A DNA stretch of 19,965 bases from an uncultured Eubacteriales bacterium (lineage in GTDB: Bacteria; Bacillota; Clostridia; Oscillospirales; Oscillospiraceae), in NCBI GenBank assembly GCA_902477055.1, contig CABSFY010000038.1:1-19965 (forward strand), written 5' to 3'. A model generated the notes under the pieces. That model ran no database searches. It had not been told where the DNA came from and worked only from the letters and a program-made list of their open reading frames with translations. Shown here piece by piece: positions 6,852-14,249 of the stretch. The position numbers and the translations under genes were made by a program. Within the stretch, counting starts at the first letter, position 1. Each line of letters starts with the position of its first letter.

Positions 6852-6903
6852 CCGCGTTTTTGTGAATTTGAGCTTCGGCTCGGAAAATAAAGAGGTACGC
6901 AAC

Positions 6904-7869
6904 ATGATCGCACACGGAAAAGAAATCAAGGTTTTCAGCGCCAACTCCAATCTGCCCTTTGCACGCGGCATCTGCACCGAGCTGGGGCTTGATCTCGGCG
7001 ACAGCACTGTGACCGCGTTTGCCGACGGCGAAATTTCTGTTTCCATCAATGAAACCGTCCGCGGCTGCGACGTTTTCGTCGTTCAGTCCACCTGCAAGCC
7101 CGTCAACAACAACCTGATGGAGCTGCTTATCATGATCGACGCGTTCCGCCGCGCCTCCGCCGGACGCATCACCGCCGTCATTCCGTATTTCGGCTATGCA
7201 CGGCAGGACCGCAAGGCCAAGGGCCGCGACCCGATCTCCGCGAAGCTCGTGGCGAATCTGATCACCAAGGCCGGCGCCGACCGCGTGCTGACGATGGATC
7301 TCCACGCCGCGCAGATTCAGGGCTTTTTTGACATTCCCGTCGATCATCTGGTTGGCAACCCGCTGTTTGTGCGCTATTATATGTCTAAATTTGACGAGGC
7401 TGTGTACGATCACAATGATTTTTGCGTCGTTTCACCGGACGTTGGCTCCGTCGCCCGCTCCCGTGCCTTCGCGGCGAAGATGCACATGGGCCTGGCGATC
7501 GTTGATAAGCGCCGCCAGCGCGCCAATATGTGCGAGGTCATGAACGTCATCGGCGATGTCGAGGGCAAGACCTGTATCCTCTTTGACGACATTGTGGACA
7601 CCGCCGGTTCGCTTTGTAACGCGGCAGAGGCCGTTAAGACCATCGGCAAGGCGAAGGCTGTTTATGCCTGCGCATCCCACGGCGTGCTGTCCGGCCCGGC
7701 GCTGAAGCGCATTGGCGAAAGCTGCATCGACGAGCTGATGCTGCTCAACACCATTCCGCTGCCCGCCGAGTACACCGGCAAGAAGATTCGCCAGCTCGAC
7801 GCCGCGCCGACGTTTGCTAAGGCAATCACGCGGATCTACAACGAAACCTCGATCTCCAGCCTGTTCTGA
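6904..7869 (+). CDS. prs: Ribose-phosphate pyrophosphokinase (PRPP synthase)
   Basis: The 321-residue enzyme converts ribose-5-phosphate and ATP to PRPP in the cytoplasm, feeding purine, pyrimidine, histidine, tryptophan and NAD synthesis. Visible motifs include FADGEISVSINETVRG near residue 40, YFGYARQDRK near 98 (ATP-binding loop), DLHAAQIQGFFDIPVDHL at about 132-149 (catalytic/metal-binding His) and the PRPP-binding signature FDDIVDTAGSLCNA at about 227-240. The length is normal for the class I family. I chose the ATG at 6904 because of AAAGAGG upstream and because MIAHGKEIKVFSANSN aligns with the family N-terminus; the frame stays open for 33 codons upstream but without homology. The stop overlaps the pth start by one base (TGATG). 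Confidence 0.97.
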   Translation: MIAHGKEIKVFSANSNLPFARGICTELGLDLGDSTVTAFADGEISVSINETVRGCDVFVVQSTCKPVNNNLMELLIMIDAFRRASAGRITAVIPYFGYARQDRKAKGRDPISAKLVANLITKAGADRVLTMDLHAAQIQGFFDIPVDHLVGNPLFVRYYMSKFDEAVYDHNDFCVVSPDVGSVARSRAFAAKMHMGLAIVDKRRQRANMCEVMNVIGDVEGKTCILFDDIVDTAGSLCNAAEAVKTIGKAKAVYACASHGVLSGPALKRIGESCIDELMLLNTIPLPAEYTGKKIRQLDAAPTFAKAITRIYNETSISSLF

Positions 7870-8465
7870 TGCTGTTTCGGAAGCCTGCCTGCGACTGGCT
7901 GCTCGTTGGGCTGGGAAATCCCGGCGATCATTATGCGAAAACGCGGCACAATGTCGGCTTTCGCGCCATTGACGCGCTCGCGAAGCGCCTCGGCGTGAAG
8001 GTCGATCGCGCGAAATTTCGTGGGCTGTACGGCCAGGCGGTGTTCAAGGGCCAGAAGCTGATTTTGCTGAAGCCGCAGACGTTTATGAACAATTCCGGCC
8101 TGTCCGTGATGGATGCGGCACGGTTTTATAAGCTGCCGCCGGAGCGTGTGATTGTCATTTTTGATGATATTTCGCTCGACGTTGGGCGGCTGCGCGTGCG
8201 TGCAGACGGCTCTGCCGGGGGTCACAACGGCATCAAATCCATCATCGGCGGCCTGAATTCGCAGGCATTCCCGCGCGTGAAGATCGGCGTTGGGGCGAAG
8301 CCGCACCCGGATTATGAGCTGGCCGATTGGGTGCTGTCAAATTTTTCCGCATCGGAGGAAACAATGCTCGCCCCTGCGATCGAACGCGCGGCTGAGGCGG
8401 CGTTGGCCGTGCTGACTGACGGTGTTCCGGCTGCCGCAAATCGCTTCAACGGCGTGGCAAAATGA
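7869..8465 (+). CDS. pth: Peptidyl-tRNA hydrolase
   Basis: The 198-residue enzyme cleaves peptidyl-tRNA released from stalled ribosomes. Residues equivalent to the E. coli catalytic set are all present: Asn17 in GLGNPG, His27 in TRHNVG, Met73-Asn74 in TFMNNSG, Asp100 in FDDISLD, and His119-Asn120 in GGHNGIKSI. The short extension MLFRKPACDW precedes the family start. It is translated by coupling from prs (TGATG), and no separate ribosome-binding site is obvious. In Bacillus the equivalent gene (spoVC) also lies between prs and mfd. Confidence 0.96.
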   Translation: MLFRKPACDWLLVGLGNPGDHYAKTRHNVGFRAIDALAKRLGVKVDRAKFRGLYGQAVFKGQKLILLKPQTFMNNSGLSVMDAARFYKLPPERVIVIFDDISLDVGRLRVRADGSAGGHNGIKSIIGGLNSQAFPRVKIGVGAKPHPDYELADWVLSNFSASEETMLAPAIERAAEAALAVLTDGVPAAANRFNGVAK

Positions 8466-8504
8466 GCAATTTGATACGATTTTGACGAATAACGTCGCAC
8501 GAAA

Positions 8505-8533
8505 CGGAAAACGGGGGCCAGGCCCGTTTTCCG
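8505..8533 (+). other. Perfect 11-bp hairpin between pth and mfd
   Basis: CGGAAAACGGG (8505-8515) and CCCGTTTTCCG (8523-8533) pair perfectly around a 7-nt loop. No T-run follows, so it is more likely an mRNA processing, stability or partial attenuation element than a full terminator. It sits 24 nt upstream of the mfd start. Confidence 0.6.
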
Positions 8534-8557
8534 CATTTGTGCGTTGTTGGAGGTTTT

Positions 8558-11500
8558 ATGGAACGATTATTATTGGAGGCACTGCGGGGGCTGCCGGAGT
8601 TTCGGCGGGTCTGCGGGGCGGTGGAGCGCAATGCCGTAGCCGGAGTTTCCGGTGCGGCACAAATCAACCGGTCGCATCTCATTGCAGCTATTTGCAATGA
8701 AACACGTCGTCCGGCGGTCATCGTCTGTCAGGACGAGCTGGCCGTGCGGCGGACACAGATGGAGCTTTCCGCCTTTCTCGGGACGGAGGGGACGGTTCTT
8801 CCGTCGCGTGATTTGACTTTTCATAATGCCTCAGCGATCTCGCGCGGATGGGAGCAGAAGCGGCTGCGCGTTCTGTACGACCTCGGAAGGGGACTGCCCG
8901 GGCCGTTTCCGGTGCTGCTGACGACATGGGAGGCGCTCTCGAAGCGCACTATGCCGAAGCAGGCGCTCTTTTCTTCCGCGTTACGCATTACACCTGGGGC
9001 GCTTCTCGCGCCGGAAACACTGGCCGCGCGGCTGGTGCAGTGCGGCTATGCGCGGGGAACGCTCGTCGAGGGCGTGGGACAGTTTTCCGTGCGCGGCGGC
9101 ATCGTCGATTTCTTCTCCCCGGCGCATGATCTGCCAATCCGCGTGGAATTTTTCGGCGACGAGATCGACGCGATGGGCTTCTTCGACCCCGTGACGCAGC
9201 GGCGGACGGAAAATGCCGACGAGGCGATCGTCCTGCCGGTGGCCGAAACGCTGCCGGGGCTGCATCCGGGCGGGCTTGCGGGCCTGACAGAGGATTTGAA
9301 CGCGCTTCAAGCGCGGCTGCGCCGCCGGAAAACACCAAACGAGGCACTTCTGCGCACGCTCGCAGAGGACACCGAGGCGATCGGGGCGGGCGTGACGTTC
9401 TCGGCCGCTGACCGTTACATGGCGCTGATCTACCCGGAATTTGCCTGCGCTGCGGACTATCTGCCGGCTGATGCCGTAGTCTTTTTCTGCGACCACGGCA
9501 ACCTGCGCCGCGCCGCCGAGCGCTGCACGAACGAGGAGGGCATGATGCTCGACAGCCTGCTACAGGCGGGCGTGCTATGCGGGGAGCTGTGCGAATTCTC
9601 CGGGGACTGGGAATCTGTATGTGACAGATTAAAAGACCGTGCTGTTGTCTTTTTAGATTCTTTTCTCGCGGCGGCCTATCCGGAGGCACTGCCGCCGAAG
9701 GAGCTGGTCAGCATCACGGCCAAGCAGTTACCGTCGTATGGCGGCAATCTGGACGCGGCCGTGACCGATTTGACGTTTTACCAGAAAAATGAGTTTGCGT
9801 CGCTCGTGCTTTGCGGCAATCGGCGGCGCGGTGAAATTCTGGCCGACCTGCTGCGCGAAAAGGGCCTGTCTGCGTTCCTCGCCTTCCCGCTGACGGCGCT
9901 GCCGAAGCCGGGACAGATTCTGCTGGCCGACGGGGCGCTGCCAAACGGCATGGAGTATCCCGATCTGCACTTTGCCGTGCTGACGGAGGGACAATTGCTT
10001 GCGCAATCGCAGGAAAAACCCCGGAAAAAGCGACAAAAAGCAACAAATCGACAGAAATTAGACTCCTTCGCCGATCTCACGCCCGGCGATCTGATCGTCC
10101 ACGAATACCACGGCATCGGGCGGTACGTCTGCATGGAGCAGATGAAAATCGACGGCGCAGTGAAGGATTACGTAAAAATTGCCTATCAGGGCAGCGACAC
10201 GCTATATGTCCCGGCGACGCAGCTTGACCTGATATCAAAATACATCGGCGGCGGTGAAAACGCGCCGGTGAAGCTCAATCGCCTCGGCGGCGACCAGTGG
10301 GAAAAGACGAAGGCACGGACGAAGGCGGCGGTCAAGGACCTTGCCGAGGACCTGATTCGCCTCTACGCCGAACGCAAGCGCCGGATGGGTCACGCGTTTG
10401 CGGCCGACACACCGTGGCAGGCGGAGTTTGAGCAGAACTTCCCCTACGCGGAAACCGACGATCAGCTTCGTTCGATTGACGAGATCAAGGGCGACATGGA
10501 GGCGCCGCAGCCGATGGACCGGCTGCTCTGCGGCGATGTCGGCTTTGGCAAAACAGAAGTTGCGTTACGTGCTATTATGAAAGCAATTTTGGATGGCAAG
10601 CAGGCGGCGATTCTGGTGCCGACGACCGTGCTGGCGCAGCAGCATTACACGACGGCCGTCGCGCGCTTCCGCGGCTTCCCGGTCAACATTGGGGTCCTCT
10701 CGCGCTTCTGTACGGCAGGGCAACAGCGCAAAACGCTGGCCGACCTCGCGGCGGGCAGCCTTGACCTTGTGATCGGCACGCACAAGCTGCTGCAAAAGGA
10801 CGTGCGATTCAAGGACCTCGGCCTGCTGGTCGTGGATGAAGAGCAGCGCTTCGGTGTGACACATAAGGAGAAACTCAAGGAGCTTGCCAAGGGCGTGGAC
10901 GTGCTGACGTTATCGGCAACGCCCATCCCGCGCACGCTGAATATGGCGCTGTCCGGCATCCGCGATATGTCCACGATTGAGGAGCCGCCGCATGACCGCT
11001 ATCCGGTGCAGACGTTCGTGCTGGAATACGCCGAGCCGGTGCTGGTGGATGCGATGCGGCGCGAGATCGAGCGCGGCGGGCAGGTGTACTATCTGCACAA
11101 CCGCGTGGAATCCATTGCGCAGTGCGCTGCACGAATTAAAAAGGCGCTTCCGGATGCGGAAATCGGCATCGCCCACGGAAAAATGGGCGAGGAGGAGCTG
11201 AGCGACGTGATGCAGCGCATGGCCGAGGGCGAGCTGCAAATTCTGGTTTGCACGACGATCATTGAAACGGGCATTGATATTTCAAATGTCAATACACTGA
11301 TCATTGAGGATGCGGACAAGCTCGGTCTGGCGCAGCTGCACCAGATTCGCGGGCGCGTCGGCCGCAGCAGCCGTCATGCGTTCGCTTACCTGACCTTCCG
11401 CCGCGGCAAGGTGCTGACCGAAGATGCGGAAAAGCGCCTCAACGCCATCCGCGACTATGCGGAGTTCGGCTCCGGCTTCAAAATTGCCATGCGCGACCTG

Positions 11501-12079
11501 GAGATTCGCGGTGCCGGTAATTTACTTGGCGCGGCACAGTCCGGTCACATGATGTCTGTCGGCTACGATCTGTACCTGAAGCTGCTGGAGGACGCGGTAC
11601 TGGAGGAGCGCGGCGAGAAGCCCGTGGATGAGGTAAACTGCACGGCCGATCTGGACGTGACGGCGAACATCGACAAGAATTACATTCCGTCCGGCGAGCA
11701 GCGGATGGATCTGTACCGGCGCATGGCGGCCGTTCGGTCGCAGGAGGATGCCGAGGAGCTGCTCGATGAAATGGTCGATCGCTACGGCGACCCGCCAAAG
11801 GGCGCGTTAAATTTAATTGATATTGCACTTTTACGCGCTCGTGCTGCGGCATTGGGCATAACGGACCTTTCGCAGAAGGGGCGGACGCTTTGCTTTACGC
11901 TGTCGCGCTTTGCGTTTGAGACGATTGCGGCCCTCTGCGGGCAGGCGGCGTATCAGAAGCGGATCTTCCTCTCGCCGAAGGCCGACAAGCCAATTCTAAC
12001 CCTGAGCCTTCGCGCGGGAGAGAATCCGCTCAAGGCCGCGCAGGAGCTGATTGCGGCTTATGCGGTGTTGGTGCAGTGA
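8558..12079 (+). CDS. mfd: Transcription-repair coupling factor Mfd
   Basis: The 1173-residue ATPase displaces stalled RNA polymerase and recruits UvrA for strand-specific repair. The layout is canonical: an N-terminal UvrB-homology module (including RGGIVDFFSPAHDLPIRVEFFGDEIDAM near residues 183-210), a CarD-like RNA polymerase-interacting domain from about 505 (DLTPGDLIVHEYHGIGRYV), and a helicase translocase with Walker A GDVGFGKTE (about 659-667), DEEQRFG (about 760), LSATPIPRTLNMA (about 785-797) and the motif VI-like QIRGRVGRSSRHAFA (about 929-943). A C-terminal TRCF domain ends at the stop. The start at 8558 follows TTGGAGG by 4 nt; a start 7 codons earlier is possible but has no ribosome-binding site. 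Confidence 0.97.
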   Translation: MERLLLEALRGLPEFRRVCGAVERNAVAGVSGAAQINRSHLIAAICNETRRPAVIVCQDELAVRRTQMELSAFLGTEGTVLPSRDLTFHNASAISRGWEQKRLRVLYDLGRGLPGPFPVLLTTWEALSKRTMPKQALFSSALRITPGALLAPETLAARLVQCGYARGTLVEGVGQFSVRGGIVDFFSPAHDLPIRVEFFGDEIDAMGFFDPVTQRRTENADEAIVLPVAETLPGLHPGGLAGLTEDLNALQARLRRRKTPNEALLRTLAEDTEAIGAGVTFSAADRYMALIYPEFACAADYLPADAVVFFCDHGNLRRAAERCTNEEGMMLDSLLQAGVLCGELCEFSGDWESVCDRLKDRAVVFLDSFLAAAYPEALPPKELVSITAKQLPSYGGNLDAAVTDLTFYQKNEFASLVLCGNRRRGEILADLLREKGLSAFLAFPLTALPKPGQILLADGALPNGMEYPDLHFAVLTEGQLLAQSQEKPRKKRQKATNRQKLDSFADLTPGDLIVHEYHGIGRYVCMEQMKIDGAVKDYVKIAYQGSDTLYVPATQLDLISKYIGGGENAPVKLNRLGGDQWEKTKARTKAAVKDLAEDLIRLYAERKRRMGHAFAADTPWQAEFEQNFPYAETDDQLRSIDEIKGDMEAPQPMDRLLCGDVGFGKTEVALRAIMKAILDGKQAAILVPTTVLAQQHYTTAVARFRGFPVNIGVLSRFCTAGQQRKTLADLAAGSLDLVIGTHKLLQKDVRFKDLGLLVVDEEQRFGVTHKEKLKELAKGVDVLTLSATPIPRTLNMALSGIRDMSTIEEPPHDRYPVQTFVLEYAEPVLVDAMRREIERGGQVYYLHNRVESIAQCAARIKKALPDAEIGIAHGKMGEEELSDVMQRMAEGELQILVCTTIIETGIDISNVNTLIIEDADKLGLAQLHQIRGRVGRSSRHAFAYLTFRRGKVLTEDAEKRLNAIRDYAEFGSGFKIAMRDLEIRGAGNLLGAAQSGHMMSVGYDLYLKLLEDAVLEERGEKPVDEVNCTADLDVTANIDKNYIPSGEQRMDLYRRMAAVRSQEDAEELLDEMVDRYGDPPKGALNLIDIALLRARAAALGITDLSQKGRTLCFTLSRFAFETIAALCGQAAYQKRIFLSPKADKPILTLSLRAGENPLKAAQELIAAYAVLVQ

Positions 12080-12104
12080 GAGCAGTTTTCGCGTGGTCGG
12101 CAGT

Positions 12105-12316
12105 GCCTGCACGCGGCGGGGTTAGGGAACCCCGCCCTACGCAAAAAATGGAAGTGCCTGCAACGGGCCGATGTGAGCATCGGCCCCTACGGCGTTGGAC
12201 GGTAGATTTTGTGTCATCGTTTGGCGGGCGTTGCCCGCCGTCCTTGCGCTTTGCGCAAGGACACAATCCCTCAGTCAGCTTCGCTGCCAGCTCCCTTTGC
12301 ACAAGGGAGCCTTAGA
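12105..12316. repeat. Modular hairpin repeat block between mfd and dnaA
   Basis: Tandem hairpins follow the mfd stop: GGCGGGGTT/AACCCCGCC (12115-12136, loop AGGG), GGGCCGATG/CATCGGCCC (12165-12186, loop TGAG), GGCGGGC/GCCCGCC (12223-12239, loop GTT), GTCCTTGCGC/GCGCAAGGAC (12240-12262, loop TTT), then a two-hairpin module CAGC/GCTG plus GCTCCCTTTG/CAAGGGAGC (about 12276-12311). The first two carry CCTACG at their right edge. From 12317 to 12420 I see only AT-rich sequence. Confidence 0.85.
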
Positions 12317-12423
12317 AGTGCGTACTATTTGAAGGCTCTTTCTGATGAAGGATGCTTTGCGGTAGAAAAATATTTGTCGCGTTAAAATTTAAAATAACGA
12401 TGCATTGTCGTGGGGCAGTTTTT

Positions 12424-12445
12424 TGTTGCACACGGCTGTGCATCG
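12424..12445 (+). promoter_or_regulatory. Inverted pair of DnaA-box-like sites upstream of dnaA
   Basis: TGTTGCACA (12424-12432) and TGTGCATCG (12437-12445) face each other around CGGC. Each matches TTATNCACA at 7 of 9 positions and shares the TGCACA core seen at the downstream origin. The inner palindrome lies 28 nt upstream of the dnaA -35, a suitable place for autoregulation. Confidence 0.45.
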
Positions 12446-12470
12446 TTTTCTTTATTTATATAGGTATTAC

Positions 12471-12499
12471 TTGCTTTTTCTGCGGTTTTGTGCTATAAT
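12471..12499 (+). promoter_or_regulatory. dnaA promoter (extended -10)
   Basis: TTGCTT (12471-12476), a 17-nt spacer and TATAAT (12494-12499), with TGC immediately before the -10 (extended -10). The start codon of dnaA lies 35 nt downstream of the -10. Confidence 0.8.
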
Positions 12500-12533
12500 T
12501 TTGCTGAATAATTATCGTGGAAGGGAGCCGGCT

Positions 12534-13847
12534 ATGTATTCCAACGCTTATGTTTGGTCACGCGTCTTGTCTTATCTGGAGCAGCATTCGCCCTCGACGG
12601 CGGTGGCGATGTTCTTCGACGATGCGGAGATTGTGGAGCTGAATGAGGGAAAGCTGGTGGTGTTTTCGCCGTCGCCGTTTCGCAAGGACGTGATTCTGAA
12701 TCGTTACGCGGAGCTTATCAAGGACGCGATGCGCGAGCAGTTCCAGACGGAGATCGAGCTGGTCGTGCTGGATGATGAGGAATATCCGCAGTATTCGCTG
12801 GGGAAGAAAAAGCGCTCCTTCGTCGAATGCAATTCGCAGTACACGTTTGAGTCCTTCGTGGTCGGCGCAACGAACCAGCACGCGTTTTCTGCGGCTGAGG
12901 CCGTCGCGGAGGAGCGGACGAACGTTTATAACCCCCTGTTCCTCTACGGCCAGTCCGGCCTCGGAAAAACGCATCTGCTGTACGCCATCGCCAATCGCAT
13001 CCAGCGCCGCCACCCGGATTACGACATCGTTTATCTGACCGGCGAGCAGTTTACGAACGAATTTATCGAAGCCGTCCGAAGCGGCAAAAACTTTGAATTT
13101 CGCGACAAATACCGTAATGCGGACCTGTTTTTGATGGACGATATTCAATTTATCGCCGGTAAGGACCAGACACAGGAGGAATTTTTCCACACGTTCAACA
13201 GCCTGTACGAGAACCACCGGCAGATCGTTCTGACCTCCGACCGCGTGCCGAGCGATATGCTGCGGCTGGAGGAGCGGCTGCGAACGCGATTTGAGTGGGG
13301 CCTGATGGTGGACGTGCAGCCGCCCGATTACGAAACGCGCTGGGCCATTACAAAGAACAAGGCCATTGAAATGGGCATCACGCTGCCGGATGATGTGTGT
13401 AATTACATTGCAGAAAACATCACGAACAACGTCCGCCAGCTCGAGGGTACGGTAAAGAAAATCAAGGCGTATCACGATCTGACCGGGATGCCGATGGACG
13501 TGGCGAATGTGTCCCGCGCCATCAAGGATATGTACAAGATCAAGGCGCAGAACGTCCCGACGCCGGAGCTGATTATCGGCGAGGTCTGCCGGTTCTATTC
13601 GCTGGAGGAGGCCGTCCTGCGCGGGACGCAGAAGAACAAAACCACCGTTGAGGCGCGGCAGATCGCGATGTATCTAATTCGTAAAATGACTACACTTTCC
13701 CTGCCCGATATCGCCGAGCCGTTCGGAAAGAATCACACGACGGTGCTGCACGCCATCCGCCGCGTTGAGGAGGAGCTGCCGAACACCGCAAACGGGCTGC
13801 AGGACAATGTTCGCGACATTACGGCAAACATCAACGCGCGGCTGTAG
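12534..13847 (+). CDS. dnaA: Chromosomal replication initiator protein DnaA
   Basis: The 437-residue AAA+ ATPase binds DnaA boxes and melts the origin. Domain I covers about residues 1-80, followed by a short linker (domain II). Domain III begins near YTFESFVVGATNQHAFSAA and has Walker A GQSGLGKTH (about 139-147) and Walker B LFLMDDIQFIAGK (about 197-209). Domain IV ends the protein. The DnaA signature reads FGKNHTTVLHA (about 397-407), where E. coli and B. subtilis read FGGRDHTTV: one residue is missing and the Arg-Asp pair is replaced by Lys-Asn, while His-Thr-Thr is kept. The ATG at 12534 follows GAAGGGAG with normal spacing; upstream codons in frame run through the promoter and are not coding. 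The genes rpmH and rnpA, which often lie upstream of dnaA, are absent. Confidence 0.97.
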   Translation: MYSNAYVWSRVLSYLEQHSPSTAVAMFFDDAEIVELNEGKLVVFSPSPFRKDVILNRYAELIKDAMREQFQTEIELVVLDDEEYPQYSLGKKKRSFVECNSQYTFESFVVGATNQHAFSAAEAVAEERTNVYNPLFLYGQSGLGKTHLLYAIANRIQRRHPDYDIVYLTGEQFTNEFIEAVRSGKNFEFRDKYRNADLFLMDDIQFIAGKDQTQEEFFHTFNSLYENHRQIVLTSDRVPSDMLRLEERLRTRFEWGLMVDVQPPDYETRWAITKNKAIEMGITLPDDVCNYIAENITNNVRQLEGTVKKIKAYHDLTGMPMDVANVSRAIKDMYKIKAQNVPTPELIIGEVCRFYSLEEAVLRGTQKNKTTVEARQIAMYLIRKMTTLSLPDIAEPFGKNHTTVLHAIRRVEEELPNTANGLQDNVRDITANINARL

Positions 13848-13861
13848 CGGTTTGCCGATGC

Positions 13862-13950
13862 TGCCAGCAACGGCGGGCTGAGGGCAGCCCGCCCTACGAA
13901 CGGTTTTCGATGGTGCCTGCAACGGGCCGATGTTGGCATCGATCCCTACG
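13862..13950. repeat. Two repeat hairpins at the dnaA/oriC border
   Basis: GGCGGGCTG/CAGCCCGCC (13872-13893, loop AGGG) then GGGCCGATG/CATCGATCC (13924-13945, loop TTGG, two mismatched positions), each followed by CTACG. The second differs from the copy at 12155-12191 only in the loop and in the right arm of the stem. Confidence 0.85.
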
Positions 13951-14017
13951 CAACGAACGAGAGCTGCGGAAAAGCGGCAGACCAGTGCGAAAATTATTTC
14001 TGTTACGCGATACTTTT

Positions 14018-14235
14018 TTCTGCACAGGGGTTGTGGATTGTGCAAAACTTGGCTGTGCAGGAATTGCCCTCTGCATGATGTGCAAAAAGCCTGTCAATAA
14101 CTCTATTGCGTCTGCACAGGCGGCTGTGGATGGCGGGACCTTGCGATTGCAGGAACCGCGCCGGTTTTGCACAATTGCAGCGGTCCTACTACGAATACTA
14201 TATTTATCCTACCTGTCTATATAGAAAGCTAGAAA
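14018..14235 (+). other. oriC: Probable oriC: DnaA-box cluster plus AT-rich unwinding stretch
   Basis: Eight 9-mers with a CACA/TGTG core lie within 156 bp: TTCTGCACA (14018), TGTGGATTG (14032), TGTGCAAAA (14039), TGTGCAGGA (14054), TGTGCAAAA (14079), GTCTGCACA (14110), TGTGGATGG (14125) and TTTTGCACA (14165). Four of them (14018, 14039, 14079, 14165) match TTATNCACA at 8 of 9; the other four match at 7 of 9; none is perfect. An AT-rich segment (about 14185-14235) follows and could be the unwinding element. Its minus strand has TAG triplets near 14184-14200 like DnaA-trios, but this is weak. The dnaA-dnaN location is the usual one in Firmicutes. Confidence 0.8.
14175..14204 (+). promoter_or_regulatory. 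Possible dnaN promoter
   Basis: TTGCAG (14175-14180), an 18-nt spacer and TATATT (14199-14204) give a moderate sigma-A match, 45 nt before the dnaN start. It overlaps the presumed origin-unwinding region, so the AT-richness alone could create the match. Confidence 0.4.
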
Positions 14236-14249
14236 GAGAGGTTTTTTCC

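Noticed and set aside
8505..8533. Intrinsic terminator between pth and mfd
   Set aside because: The stem is perfect but no T-run follows, so it is listed as a hairpin of unknown role.
9617..9664. AT-rich patch inside mfd (and similar ones in gyrB near 18760-18840) as a sign of transfer
   Set aside because: The protein motifs continue in frame and such short low-GC codon patches recur across many genes here, so they are not evidence of horizontal transfer.
12080..12533. rpmH or rnpA between mfd and dnaA
   Set aside because: Neither the L34 start (MKRT-Q) nor an RNase P protein motif is seen on either strand; the gap contains repeats and the dnaA promoter only.
12558..13475. Minus-strand 305-codon open frame inside dnaA
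   Set aside because: It is antisense to well-conserved DnaA domains and is a coding shadow with no start signal or homology.
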